From: Micropterus salmoides
Lineage: Eukaryota > Chordata > Actinopteri > Centrarchiformes > Centrarchidae
DNA: 64,000 nucleotides
Direction of reading: 5' to 3'
Assembly: GCF_014851395.1 (NCBI RefSeq)
Contig: NW_024040596.1
Span: 11,824,901-11,888,900 of the forward strand
The notes under the pieces were generated by a model. That model did no database searches and was not told the origin of the DNA. It saw only the letters and a program-made list of their open reading frames with translations. How positions within the stretch are numbered: the stretch's first letter is position 1; each line of letters starts with the position of its first letter. The position numbers and the translations under genes are program-made. Shown here in pieces: positions 1-13,738 of the stretch.

Positions 1-185
1 ACGCCACCGGTAGGGGCGCTAATTTAGGATACGCTCATATGGGTCGTACTGGAAGGCATGATTAATAGGACCTATGTTGTCGTTTAGGTTGGAGGACTTG
101 TTGCATATCCCACCCACTGACAGGTGCCATGGTAACACGATAATCAGCGTTTTTACTTACCTGTCACTGAATGTCATAACTGTAC

Positions 186-3100
186 CTTGTCCAGTGGTAT
201 CCTGACCTCTTGTAGAACACGTTTCATCATTTCACTTAGAGAGCTATTCTGTATGACGACCTCTCCGAGGGAAATGGACACATCTAAACAGAAGCAAATC
301 ACGTGGTTATTTGGTACCCTAATGGCGTATCAGCACAAAACTGGACTGACAACATTTCTCGGAGCAGGATGTCATGCCTTCATAGTGATCCATTATTTTA
401 AGAAATGATACAGTACCATAAAGGTATATTAAGTAATCAGTTTTTATTTTACTTAATATAAAAAATATGTCTGATATACAGTACATTAAAAGCCATTTTG
501 TTAAAAACAACCTAAAAAAACATTCTAAATCTTGACATATGGTATGTTAAATAAAGCTGATGGTGCAATGTTACCTTTGCCAGGCCAGTTTTGAACATAG
601 TGGATCAGATTAATGCCTCCAACAATAAGTGGATGCGCCGTAGGAAATGAGGCACCGGCTTCAGGGAAATTGCTCTGGATAACATGCATTGCACTAGAGA
701 GAGAAACAGCGAAGATGACATTTAATGTCCAAAACAAGACAAAACCTCCAGGACTTACAAACTAAAAGGAGACATGCTAACAGTGGACTCCATCATAACA
801 GTGATTAATTCTACTACACCCTTCATACATTTTCTTTCTAAACGTACTAAATAAATAAACACCTTCATACAGCTGCCCTTGCTGCATCTTAGAAAGTACA
901 TTACCCCTGTATGTTGGTGAGTAGAGACTCTGCACTGCCCAGCACTTGGTCAACAGAACCAGGAGAGAAGAGCTGGGGAATAGCTAGAAGGCTTTCCCAC
1001 AGCGAGGTCTGATTTTGCAGCTGATCGAACACTAACACCCCCATCCCAGCCATTGTCGCCATCTCATCTGGTTTTGTCAGCATCAGCTCCATCAGTATCT
1101 GACAACAGGAGGCAATTTAAGAGTCAACAAAAAAGAGACCGCAACAGTTTTAGTGTAAGTATAGATAAAACATTTTTTTCACATAAAACAGAAATAAAAG
1201 AAGTCATCACACTGTCCTGATAACAACAAGCTGACACATGCAGGCACAAACCCACATACTGTGTGCTAGCAAACACAAACACACCTGGTTTAGTGTATGG
1301 AGCGAGACTTCAAACACAGTTTCGTTGGACTTGCAGAAAGTGGACACAGCATAGGACAGGAAGTTGGGTGAGGTTGTGTTCATCATGGGCAGCGTCATTG
1401 TGCAAACGGCCCTCTTCAAAAGTGACTCCAGTGTTTCCAGTGTTTCATTCAAAGTCTCCTGAAACTGATCCACATTATTACAGTCATGCAATAAGTGAAG
1501 GTATTCATTAAAAAAGGTTAATTATACAATGTTATTAGATTTTTTGAACACAATTGTAGATTGTATTAAAGGCAGGGTATGTGATTCTGGAGAAATCCAA
1601 TACCATGAAAACTACCATGATATAGAGCAAACAACAACACAGCAAGTACTGGAACTTAGTTAGCTAAGTTGTGCGCCAACAAGCTCGACGCTAAAGCTGC
1701 TGCTGCTGCTGCTAAGCTAACGTGCAGAGTGGACGAGATGGTTTCCAAGAGCCAGCACACCAACTCCAGGGGAAGATACTCACAACTCTCCTGCTACTAT
1801 AGCTAACATTAAAACAACAGCATATGTTGGCGAACCTGAATGTCTGTGGGCAAGTCATTTTACACATCAACTGATGCATAAATCATGTCTGCAATGGCTG
1901 AAATAGTGCTACCCAGACCTGCCTATCTACCTGCCTGTAAGCTATATCACCAAATAAATCTCTTAAGTCATCTTGCTGCCTCCTTTGTCTGTGGTTGGGT
2001 ACTTTCCCTGTTGTCAGGACTTAGCAGTTTCCCAAAGATCAAATACAACCTAAAACTAGTGAGCATTATTCCAACAATACTTTAAAAACTTGGTCTTAAG
2101 TTTTAATAATATAAATGTAGTATAGTTGCAACTACAAATGTGTTTATTTATTGCTGTGCTGCAGGCTTTAGATTTGGATTTGAGTTAGACACCAAAATCA
2201 AGACTTGACTGAAGACTGCGAAAATATGATCAGTTGTTAGACTAAGTTAGGTAAAATCTCAGCAACATAAGTTGAGCATACAAGTTTATATTTTGGTTAA
2301 CTTGTGATGCCGCCATTCACTGAGGAAATAGTATGTGTTGCAAATTATTAGTTTCAAATACAGTTTTCTTAGATTTCTTTATGCTTTGTCACTTTGGAGC
2401 AGCTTCAAGGTTGGTGTTGTTACTTCAGAATGCTTTGAGTGGCTTGACTACTTTCCTGGGGGGATTAAATTGAATTTAAATTGTACTACTTTATTGTTTT
2501 ACTTTATTTTCTAATGCCTCTATAACAAATTCTCCTTCTACTAAAACATAATGTACTATTTTGTGCAATGTAGTTTTGCTTACAAAAGAAGTAGAACAAA
2601 GGGGACAACAACAATGACCTATACATAAGAGACCAAACAACGTTTTCAGTAGTGACTCATATCCCACCTGATCTCCCAGAGCAGTAGTATTGAAGCCATT
2701 CATGAGAGAGCCATTATTATAGCTTCGTTGGTAAGATGAACCTTCAACACAAGAAAAACAAAGCTGAATATCGCAGTAACAGCAACGCCTAATATCATAG
2801 TCACCATATAATGCAAACATGAGAAGGGGCTTGAGTAACAAAATGACCAAATGTTCCAAAAAGTACATAAAGTGTGGTTCTTAAAGTAGTAGTTCAACAT
2901 TTTGGGAAATGCTTATTTACCTACACGCTTTAAATGAAAAGATTATTACTAATAATGATGATAATCAAAACTAAACTTAACAAATTGCAATTATTATTAT
3001 TATTATTATATACAACCATTTCTAGTATTAAAGTGTAGCCTTCTCCAATTCTACGTGTGGTTTGTTCAAGTTGTGTATCATACCCCAGTAGAAGCTGCTA

Positions 3101-6100
3101 TGAGTAAGTCAAAAACACTGCACTGTCTCTTTTGAGATGTATTAAAAAGTGGAAAACTAAAATGTAATATGAGTGCTATGTAAGTTATATCATTGATTGT
3201 GGTTGTTTTTGTAGTATTATTAAAATGATAATTTTATGAATGGTGTCACAGTGTTATGTTAAATTCTTGGCAGACCGTTAGCTAGCCATACAGTACATAC
3301 TGTGCATGCACGTAACTTGTGCCAAGGCATGCATGAAAGCCAATATTAACGTAATAAATCATTTTGCGCTGGAACTGTTGAAATTAATTATTTTGCTTAA
3401 AAGTGTCAGTAATTGTATGCAGTGGAATTGTGAAAACAAACACGTTTGGTAAACGGGCCAATTTGCATTGATGATTGATTAAAGTGCAAGCAGTTTTATT
3501 TGCTCTCATTGATTGTCATCATGAACAAGAGGAAGTGTGGAAATGATTTGTCAGTTTTTTGGGCAGCGTAAGAAAACAAGAAAAGTTGATAGCAGTGAGA
3601 AAATGACCAGTCAGATGATAAAAGTGCACTGTATTACAAGTCAGTGTTTCTTGATATAATACTTATTGTCATTCTGATCAGAAATGGTTAGTAATCCATT
3701 CCTTAACATCACAGCGAGATACTCCAGTAGTTTACTGGTTATTTTATGTTCTCCCTGGCGCATTCAGAGTAAAGAGAGAGAGGGAGAGTGAGAGCTTGAG
3801 GATGCCGGCAGGCAGGGAGAGCAGGTGACATGGAGGTGAGTGATGCATGTTCACGTCACGTGGCCTTGGAGCAGATAGATATTGATCTTCTTATCTAACG
3901 CTAAACATGCAAGCAAAGCAAAGTGAAATTTTCCTAAATGTCAAAGTAATCCTTTTACAAAGTTAATTAGGATGCCCATTTTGTTTCTCATGTTTCGCAC
4001 TAGAAAACTAACTAAAGATTTAAAAATGTATAAAAATGTATTTTGTATTTTGGAATAGTAAAAAGGGTCTATGAATGAGTATAACAAACCCAAAATGTTG
4101 TTCATGGTCTCAATCAGCGCTGCAGGATCATCACTAGGGTCCCTTGTGAATTTGAAAAAATCTCCTCCTTGAATCAGGTCTGCCAGCGGGGACCCCTTCA
4201 GCAGGAGGGGCAAGCTATCATTCACAGGCAAAAAGATTAGATGAGGCACACTCAACCAAATGTATGGAATTTTCCAATGAGTGGTTTCATCCATCTTTCT
4301 GAAAAGCTGAAACATCTTCCCAGTCATTTATTTACATATTTTTACAGTAGCTAAATAATCAACTCAATGGTACGTTTTGAACACTGCGTCAATTTGACAA
4401 AAGTTATTAAAGCAATTATTTTAAATAATAAAATAAAATATTTTAAAGCAACATTTTTTATTAGTGTTTGCTCCCATATGTTTCTGACTGTGTGCTAGTA
4501 GCTAAAACCCCTATGTTGGTAACAATATTTGCCACTAATGTTAATAGATACTTATTTATCTTAGAGTAAAGAATGGAAAGTCCAAGAACTCATTTAATCT
4601 TTTTCAGAAAAACCCAGTTACAGAAGGGGGTGGAACAAAAGCTAGCTTAAAGAGGAGGTGAGACTTTGGCTCACTAAAGCCAACAAAAGCCTGACTACAG
4701 GCAGCTGGGGAGCGCTAGCTAGCATTCATCAGCAGGCAGAGGGTTTGACAAACAGGTTTTTCAGTGACCTTTATTCCTATGTCTGCAATTCACATTTCAG
4801 TGACAGCACAACAGCTTAAGTAACAAAAGTAAAGAAAACAATTCTAAGCCATTACCACGAACTGGTGTTGGTATTTAACACGTGAATTACTTACACGTTT
4901 CCATGAACTAAAGGGCCTGTTTCTTGAAGATGTTTTAGGTATTGACAGAGTTGTTTTAAAGAAAATACAGTCAAATAAAAAAAAGGTTAACAGTCGTCTA
5001 CTGCTGTTTAACAGAGAGAAAAATACCAGAAAAAACATTGTTGATTTTTTTTAATGTGGCTTCATAAAACTGTGGTGGGTTATTTTTAAGCAAGGGATAA
5101 GGATTCCCTTCTGCCACAGGATGTCTGTTGTTGATATATTTCCATGAGCACTCGTGTGCTACTGCTATGCTGAGGTATGTCCCGCCTTTGTCACACCTGT
5201 ATATAGCTGACGTTACATGAACCAGTCAGATGCAGTGATACTGACAGGAATTGAATAAACATGTGTTTGGGTTTTTTGCAATATAGGTCAGATAATAGAC
5301 AATATACACTTTGTACTGATGAATGGGGGTACCTTGTATCCCTTGTGTATCTCCGAGTGGATTTTGATGCAGATGGGTCCACCAGGCGTGATTTGTTCTG
5401 ACAATTGCTGTCTACGTTGCACATGAGGGTCTGAAGGAAAGGGAAGAAGCCTGTGCTTGGGAGGTTTCGGGGTGCCACATAACCTGGAGGATACATGAAA
5501 AAGTTACAATTGCCAGGACCCTTCCATTCAGAATTATTTCAAAATCCCAGGAGACTATGTCATTACTTATCTACATTTGGTAAACAAGATGACACTACTG
5601 GAAGTTAGTTACAAGGTTTTTATATTAATTCACCAACACCTAGAAACATTTCGGCAACAGAAAAACAAATCCATGAGTAAAAGAGTAACGTTAATTCCCG
5701 TTGTGGGATGGTCGAGATTGTACGCAGGGTGCAAACTATGGGGGAGCTCAGCTCCTCTTAACAAAACGGTAGTTCCCCTAATGGATCATGGGTAAATAGA
5801 TTTCTATAGGATATGTGTTTGTGCTTTAATAAATTTCTTTCATGATTAGAGAGGCTGCTGTCAGTTTATCCTGACCATCCTGTTGGAGTGTGGGGAGATT
5901 CAAATAATCTATGACGTTATGCTGCTATACCGCTTGCATAAATGCGCACAGCGTCTTTGTTAATGGCGAGACAATTCATCCTATTTCACCCATCCACCCC
6001 CACCCTACCCTACTATTAATCAGAAGGTTAATTTTTATGACAAAGGTAGTGTTACAATACAGTAATATTGTAATATAACTAATAACTCTCAAATGACAGT

Positions 6101-9100
6101 AACTAGTAATCTATAATGTATTATATTTTTGAAGTAACTTGCCCAACACTGATCATTACCAGTTGAGTAACTTTTACCATCTTTTGTCAGCAAAGAATCC
6201 CAACTATTGTTTAGATTCAGGACAAAGAAAAAGAGGCGAAATAGAATGAAGATCAGGTTGCAGCCAAACTGCCATTCACTGACTGACCTATGGTATTCCT
6301 TCATGTTAATATTATCTCATGAAGCAATCTTTCATCTTGGCACACCTCTCTTTGAAAGAATCAAATTACATCAGACCTCAAGGTTAACACCTACACTCAC
6401 GCAGCCAATGAGAATGTGTGTACAGTAGTAAATAAGAGTTTACGTAACAAAAGATAAAACTGTGAAATAGAAAAACAATGACTCATGACAGTTAAAAAGA
6501 ACAATAAAGAAGCAAGTTACACAGGCGTTCAACAAAGGGAACAACTTTGTACCCGCACACTAATAATGGAACAGCAATAGGCGCAAATCAAATAATAGGA
6601 AAAACTTTGTAATGTCATAATGAAAATGTGGGAGGGACAAAAGCCTAGGGTGTTATGTTATATGCAAGGACTCAAAAGCATTGTCCAACAATGTAAAAAA
6701 AAACATATCATTTAGTATATTTAGGTGAAGATTTTTATATAATTTGTTTTCTATCATGACATTTTAGCACAAGCTTCCAAACACAACAGCCAACAGCCAT
6801 CTTTTTTATTTGCAGAGTACTTTGCAACACTACATTGATTCAAGGCAAGTTTCTATATTAGGGCACACAGGGGTAATTAAATTACACGTGAATCCCTGCA
6901 TCTATAGAAACTGATCCATCAAAAGACTGAACAGACTGTAAAATATATACTTCATCACATGTGCACATAGGGGTAAATGTACTTCTGTAAGGTTGCAAAG
7001 TACAAAATAACTGGGCTTCCTTATAAGTGAAAAGCCTGTGGGATGTTTTTCCAAACTGCTGCTCCCTGTACAACCACCTACTCCAGTCTCACCTGAACCT
7101 GAGGATCGTGGACTACAAAGGCAGAAATATATACGTAACACTTCCTCCTTAAGCACTTTTACCCACATTACATGCAGATTAAAAATGAGTCCAAACACCA
7201 TGTCAACGGTGCCAACAGTGTGTGGTTGTCCATGTCAAGTCCATGTTGTGTTAATGCAGACTTTAGACATCTGGATCTGACTATTCAGTTCCCCAGTTTC
7301 AGATTTTGCTTTCATCTTTATGAAAAATCAGACTCACTGAACAACCTGTTTCAAACATTTTCAAATAGATGACAGCCAACAAATCTTTAACTTAATACTC
7401 TGAAAATACATTTCAGTTTTCAATGTTTTTATTGAGTTTATTTGTGCCCTAACGGCCTTCTTTGGAAGTATTGGGGCAGCTTATAGGCGAAATAGGATAG
7501 GCAGGCAACAGTTTATTTGGTTTGTAAGTTGTGTAGCATCATCCTGTTTGCGTTTGATTGTAGTAGACCCCACCAGGGGCCTCATAAACGGTGCTCACGT
7601 AACCTGTTAAAAGGTTGTGTCTGTGCTGCAAACTTTTGTCTGGCTCTGTCAGTAAAACTACTCCAGTTTTTGTGTTATGTCTTGTGAAGCAGGGGAGACC
7701 GGGGAGTGTTGTAACACCAGGTTAGTGGAAATACCGTCAGTTTGACCAATCAGAAAAGAACTGCGGTGATGTCATCAATATCGTAGACTCCAATTTTCTT
7801 TTTCAAGCTCACATGAGAAGTGGCATGTCCCTGTTAGCAAGACTGAGTTTTACAACCAAGAAAATTATGTTCAAGAAAGACAGTATTGTTTTAATCAAGA
7901 TTATTTTTTGCCTAGCGTTTATTCTATTGTAGATAGAATAGATAGAAATGTTGCAACTTATATCATCTAAAGTAGCAATTTCTCTAATTTAATTTGATGC
8001 TTTGCATTCATGCTAACTTCAATAAAAAGCTAGCTATCTAATGGATGGTTGTTGTGGGGATGGTTGAAACAGTTCATCAGAAATGTTACAACCATTTTTT
8101 TTTTTATTGCACTTTTCACCTTTTTTTCTAACATGCCTAGGCAGTAGAAGCATAAGACAGACAGGGGTAAAGCAAAGCAAACAAGCAAAAGGCCCAAGCC
8201 TAATGATCAAGAGGATTCTGAATCTTCAAATCTCTGCATTGTGTGGATGGATCACTTTACAAACTCAAGGCCAACAGAAATGTGGGTCAAGATCAGAGGT
8301 GGAAAGTAACGTATTACATTTACTCGCGTAACTGTAATTGAGTAGTTTTTTTGTGTACTTGTACTTTTTTAAGTTGTTTTTATAATCTGTAATTTTACTT
8401 TTACCTAAGTATGTTTTCTTTGAAGTATTGTACTTCACTGTGGAGAGTCCGACCCGTGGCGCTGAACCTCGCGGCCAGCACAGCTTCTCGATTCAGCGCA
8501 AATCAACTCTGCGTAGCTGATGTGACACTGGCGATTTTGTAATCATGTGCGTAACTGGTAGGTTACAGTTTTGCAATATAAACATCTTGAAACTAAAGTG
8601 CAGCCCTGCTCTCTTTTAGATCAGAGCTGCTGAATTTGTGGTGAGATAGGCCTATCTGCCTGATCAGTAGTGTTTTTGGTTGGGTTTGGTTTCACATGCA
8701 GCATGCTGTCCCAAACTGAGTTGGTCTTATGGTCTAAAGGGGATAGGCTACATTATACACCAGCGGATAAATAACATAATGCACAGCAGAGTAGAGGCCA
8801 GCTAGAATAAAATATAATGAATTCTCATTAAATTATGACGTTAGTCTCGTAATATATCGTAATATTTTTTCTGGACATGTCAGAGAACACTATGGGAGAT
8901 ATTCTGAATGTGCAGAAAGTTTTGAACATGAGCAGAAAACCTGCTGAAACACAAGAGCTATTACAGTCCAGGAGTTTATAACTTAATTAAAATTAATAAA
9001 TTTATCATTGAGGTGAAAAGGGTCCACACAGGCCTATTAAAAGAGATTATTTCCAAATGGAGACTCAAAACAGAAGGGAAGGCTAAGCATGTGTACTCAC

Positions 9101-12100
9101 TTAATAGGGATTTTATTAAATTAGAAAAGTTGATCTACAGGAGAAAACATATTTAAAAGCAATAGCATACAGAATGCCTGAATTCTATTAAATTTTAATA
9201 TTTTGAATTGTCACATACCGCCTGAATATTGTGTTTCACTTTATATAGATGGGGATGAACTATAAATTGGTGCAATGCTCAAAATTTCAAATCTCGCCTA
9301 GGGCTCCAACACTGTCATGGCTGGCACAGTAGCACATCGAACATTTGTAAAACACAGAGGGAGTGGACAGAGCCACTCCCTGGCTCTGTCCACTCCCTCT
9401 TGCTGCGGACTGTCGGTGATCGTTCCCTCTGGCTGGATGAAGCCTGACGCTTCTCATTTTACACATGATCCATGATGATACGGAAGATTTAGAAACGGCA
9501 GTGGCAAAAATAGCATTTCATGGGTTACTAAGAGGAGGCAAGTTCCCTCGTAGTTTGCACCCTGCTTGTACCACGGGTACAAGTTAATAAAAGACGTTTT
9601 CATAGTATAGTAAGAGGCTTTGCTCAAATTAGCCAAAAAGACATTGGTGCATGACATTGCTAAAGTTGGTTGGCACTAGCAACCTGCTGGTAACTAGTTA
9701 ATTATGCTTAGACCTATGTTAATAAAAAAAAATATTATGCTACGCCTATAAAGTCACATAAAAATTACCACCTGTTTGAATGTAGCCTAAAATAGGGATA
9801 TGACTTTATATACAGTCCAGTGTTTCCCACTTTCCCAGTCCAGTGCGGCCTGCCATTGTCTAAATTGTTCCGCCACCGTTTCATAATGAAGCAAAAACAT
9901 TCACAAAACTTCTCATAATAACAACAAGTTCCCTAACATTGTTTTGTGCCATTGCTTTAGCAAACAATCTGTCAAACAAACTAATATCTGGCTTTGTGCC
10001 CTCATCAAATCGCAAAAGACTGCGATTTAATTAAATAAGTATAATAAGAAGGCCTATAAATAAGATATTAAATCAGTATAAATAAGTTATTTTAGGAGGT
10101 TAAAAAGGTACCTTTTACTCTGAGTAAATTTTAAGTGAGCTACTTTTTACTTTTACTTGAGTAGATTTTTATAACAGTAACTTTACTTTTACTTAAGTAA
10201 AAATTCATCAGTGTAACAGCACTTTTACTTAAGTACAATATTCTAGTATTCTTTCCAACTCACTGTGACAGTGATTGAACCTGTGACACACACATAAATA
10301 GTTTTTCAGTTAATGTAAAGTTTTGAAAAAAAACTTTATCACTTAAAATTGTTCAGCGTATTCAGAACAATGTCTTCTTTATTCTTCAATGATGTTCTTG
10401 TATAAATTGTACTGTGTGCATCTTATTTTAGCAAATGCACGATTTGGAAAAAAGTCATATTTCGATTATGGCGGACAATATTGAGATTTATGATTGTGAT
10501 TCGATTATAATGGAACAAATGGTACTGTAAGTCTACTTGCTTGATTATCAAGGAAAATGAACAAAATACTGACATTTTGAAATGTGTTTTTGAACAAAGT
10601 TAAGCGATAAACAGATGAGACAGGAGCATTTGCAGCTTGTTTCACACATAGGCTGAAATGAAGCCCTACATGAAGAGTCAGTATAAGAAAATTGAATCAT
10701 GCAAAGGTCTGGAAAAGCAGGTTAATACGTCTCCTTTAAATAAACAGTAGAGTTTTCAAATAATACTATACTGTTAGTATAACAATAATAGCCTATATTA
10801 CTTACTATATTCATTATAATTTCATATAATAGTATAGCCTATTTTAAATCCAGTTACTGTTCCATTTCTGTGGGTTATTTATTTATTTATTTAATCCTTG
10901 TGCAAGAAAAAGGCTCTACATTGGTCTCTAATTTGTTAATGTAATAACTTGTCAATAATCATATTGTTCAACATTTAATGATTTGCTGTAGCCTACGTCA
11001 GACCTTTTTAATGTCCAGCCCCATCCAGGCTGTGATTGGTCGGTTGACGAAAACTGAAACTTAACAGGCACGTGGGCTTTATGAAAGGTTGAACAACAAA
11101 AGGCACCGACACAGCGTTTAAACCTTAAATGGCCAGCAAGCCAAACCCAGATATTCTTTTCCCAGTTTTCTTCTGTCTTACTGCTTCACCTGCTGCCATC
11201 GTCTCTCTGTCAGAGAGCAACAGGTGTTGGCGAATTCCGCATGCCTGCTGAGAATTGCATGCTCGTGGGTGGTAACCTGAGTCTATGGTGGTAACGCTAA
11301 TTCATGCTGAGAAAAGAGGTGGATGCAAATCTCTGCAGGTAGCCTCCAACATCTGTTCTGTCGAATTATGCATCCACCACTGTGCACACTGATCAAACGC
11401 GGTTATCGCCACATATTTTAGCTGAATCGTGAGGAATGGTAGCCTACTTCTAGCGTAATTCGTGTAATAAACGACTCTAAACGTTCATAAATATCCTTCG
11501 AATCATTTATCACCATTGATGTACTCTACAAAGGATATTATAGCGTTTTAAACCAGTTTTTGGAGGTGCATGCAATTCTCAGTAGGTAGGCTCTGCAAAA
11601 GTCGGCATAATACGGAGCACCGCCATTTCTGTCGTTGCTGCGGTGGCGCGTCCGACTATGTTTTAAACAATTCGCGGCGGGACTGGGGGTTACGGTAGGT
11701 TGTTGTCGTAAAAGTTATTGGCACACTGCTCATGAATCATTTTTTTGATTGCACATTGGCGATTAGATTAATCGTGCAGCCCTAGTTACATCCATCCCAG
11801 CTAGTGTTACAACTCAACCCAGTTGTAAGGTAGTAGTTGTCCCAGTGGCTTATATTTGTAGGGTAGAAGACGGGCAGTATGTATGAAAATGTGAGAGACC
11901 ACTGAGTTACTGACGCTCAAACAAAAGGTTACTTTCATTCCCGGTCTACCTAGTTTATGAAAAATTACGTCGGCCACTACCATAACCTTACAACCATAAC
12001 CAGTTGTAGAAATCCAAGATGACATCAAATAGCATTAAGTTGTTGCAGGAAAGAGTCGATTTTATATCTTCTAACACCGTGCATATAGGCTATCACCATT

Positions 12101-13738
12101 TAGTTTTCATTTCAGTTTTGTGTGTAAAATCTCTGCAGTGAACAAGGCTGCACTGGCAGGCGCACGGAGCGCTGAGACACCGCGGAGGCGCACAAACAGA
12201 TCTGCCTTCTCACTTCGGCTCACCCGGCACATCTTCACCACCTGCACGAATTGTGAAGATTAGCCTACCTGCCCGTGATGATGATTAGCTAAAAGTTGAT
12301 TTAGATTCCCGAGAACCGTGCTCTTGTATCTGTGTGCTGCGTCCAGCATTAGACAGACCAACCTAAAGGGACCGCGCCTCCCCAATAAAACATGGCATTT
12401 ATGGGGTTTCTAGCTGCCAGCTGTTAGCAGCTGGAATGAACTGAAAGGTGTGTGTTTGGTATGATCAACATTGTAAAGGCTAATGTTTACATTACTGCCC
12501 TTAGCCACTTTTGGGAATAAACCTAATTCTCTTAAAGTCGCTGTATTTTCGCTGTATTTGTGAACAAGCTGCTTTACATAATAGGCTTTCTAACTTCCAC
12601 CTCTTAAGCACCTCGAAAAAAACTCTTTCCCCCCCTGTCTTTCTCTGAGTTGTTATTACAGGTGTCCTGCCGAAAAGTGATCGTCTGCCGAAAACTGATT
12701 GCCGTCTGCTGAGCTGTATTGCCCAATCTCTTTAATCACTTTCTAACAAGTGAAATAGCCTACTGCATTTTATGGGTTGTATTGGGCATTTAAAGGTATT
12801 TTAAGTGGTAAAAAGTACTAGGTGAGCTATAATCTTCTGAATGAAATCAAGTAATTTCAGGGCAGAAATAACCTTTCAGTCCATAACAAAAGGCTTCAAT
12901 CATTTTCTGGCAAGTGAAATACTGCATTTTATGAGTTGTATTGGCCATTTAAAGGTATTTTAACGGTAAAAAAGAGTGGATTGGTTGGTAGGCCTACACA
13001 TCAAGTAAAATAATGCAGTCATAAGGATAATTGCAAAATTGTCTTCATTTTATATCTAAATTGGCAGTAAGTCATGTTAATTAGGCTACAGCCCGTTTTC
13101 CAAATATAAACAAAGATATTACACATAGGCCTACCAAACATCACTTTTCGGCAGGACACCTGTCTTCACTGTTAGCAGGCTCATTCATGCATCAATATTC
13201 ATGAGGTGTTTTGCTTCAACCATTTATGGCTGAATGTGGGCGTGTAGAGGGCAAGATGTGAGGCTAATCCACGTGTGCACATATCCCGTTTGAGTTTTCT
13301 GTATGTCTATAATGAGACACCTGGTCTCCTTTTCAAAATCCTGACAAATAGTAAGATGTGTCATCTTTTACACTTACATGCATCTTTTATTACTGGAGGG
13401 AACTGGTTTCGGGTCACAGCAAGGATGATGAAGATGATCAGAGGCCAGATGATCAGAGTCAATGACCATATCTGTAACACAATACAAAAAACAGTACAAT
13501 AATCAGTTTATCAATATCCAGAATGACAGGCTACTGAAAAATGAAGTATCCAATCTGTAAAGGTGCAGTTGCAAATGTCATTTATTCCCCGCTAAAATTT
13601 AGGCTAATAGGAATCCACAGGAATCCAACATAAAACAATAGTTCCCACTGCACTTGAAAGCCACTCACCGGCTGTCTGATGATTGCCAGCCCATTCTTCC
13701 AGAGAAGAAGTTGCAGCTGCCTGAAGAAGGCCATCAGT
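186..13738 (-). CDS. abca12: ABC transporter A family member 12 (5' coding exons; gene runs off the left edge)
   Basis: ABCA12 moves lipids into lamellar bodies in mammalian keratinocytes; it is a full-size ABCA transporter with a very long first luminal loop. Nine coding exons are visible here (coding order): 13734-13669, 13471-13378, 5483-5333, 4298-4090, 2741-2668, 1458-1285, 1098-905, 693-575 and 283-186. Each has AG/GT borders and codon phases chain without a break, giving about 393 codons. Exon 1 starts MAFFRQLQLLLWKNG, exon 2 encodes a hydrophobic helix (LIIWPLIIFIILAVTR), and exon 3 contains APRNLPSTGFFPFLQTL, which matches the human ABCA12 N-terminus as I recall it. Later exons are rich in N-glycosylation sequons, as expected for the luminal loop. 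The ATG is preceded by an acceptor at 13739, so a 5' UTR exon lies upstream. ATPase domains lie outside the window. Exon 5 (74 bp) is the least certain and rests on phase and splice sites alone. Confidence 0.88.
5484..8294. other. Left part of abca12 intron 2, no gene recognised
   Basis: AT-rich sequence between coding exons 2 and 3 of abca12. Short open frames on both strands have no recognisable product and no splice-consistent partner. A poly-T run lies near 8095. I see no recognisable mobile element before the one that starts at about 8295. Confidence 0.5.
8295..10263. mobile_element. Non-autonomous DNA transposon remnant (fish GGTGGAAAGTAA family)
   Basis: The left end reads AGAGGTGGAAAGTAACG followed by alternating acttaagta-type sequence. 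The right end, reverse complemented, gives a similar TTGGAAAGAATACTAG end with the same TACTTAAGTAAAAGT blocks. This is a very common teleost repeat with inverted ends. The middle (about 8.4-10.1 kb) has no transposase-like frame. It lies in abca12 intron 2. Boundaries are approximate and target-site duplications were not resolved. Confidence 0.6.
9356..9400. repeat. Perfect 20-bp inverted repeat with 5-nt loop
   Basis: Arm 1 (9356-9375) starts AGAGGGAGTGGACAG and arm 2 (9381-9400) is its exact reverse complement. The spacer is CTCCC. Read as RNA on either strand it forms a 20-bp hairpin. It lies inside the transposon remnant in abca12 intron 2. Confidence 0.9.
10434..11785. mobile_element. 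DNA transposon remnant with 'ctagggctgcacgattaatc' end
   Basis: The right end, read on the minus strand, begins CTAGGGCTGCACGATTAATC, a signature of abundant fish hAT-like elements. The left end carries the matching TGCACGATTTGGAAAAAAGTC and ATTATGG blocks. The 1.35-kb unit has no coding frame for a transposase, so it is a non-autonomous or decayed copy. Family assignment comes from recall of the end motif. Confidence 0.6.
11786..13377. other. abca12 intron 2, right part, no gene recognised
   Basis: Noncoding sequence just downstream of abca12 exon 2 (in gene sense). Two similar ATTTTATG.GTTGTATTGG.CATTTAAAGGTATTTTAA blocks, near 12766-12803 and 12925-12963, look like an internal local duplication of about 160-bp spacing. 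No product recognised. Confidence 0.4.

Noticed and set aside
2491..2868. 125-codon minus-strand open frame as a gene
   Set aside because: Only the 74-bp part 2668-2741 has splice sites and phases that fit abca12; the remainder is intron read-through.
6902..7280. Overlapping open frames of 80-99 codons on both strands
   Set aside because: No motif, no splice phase fit with abca12, composition typical of noncoding intron.
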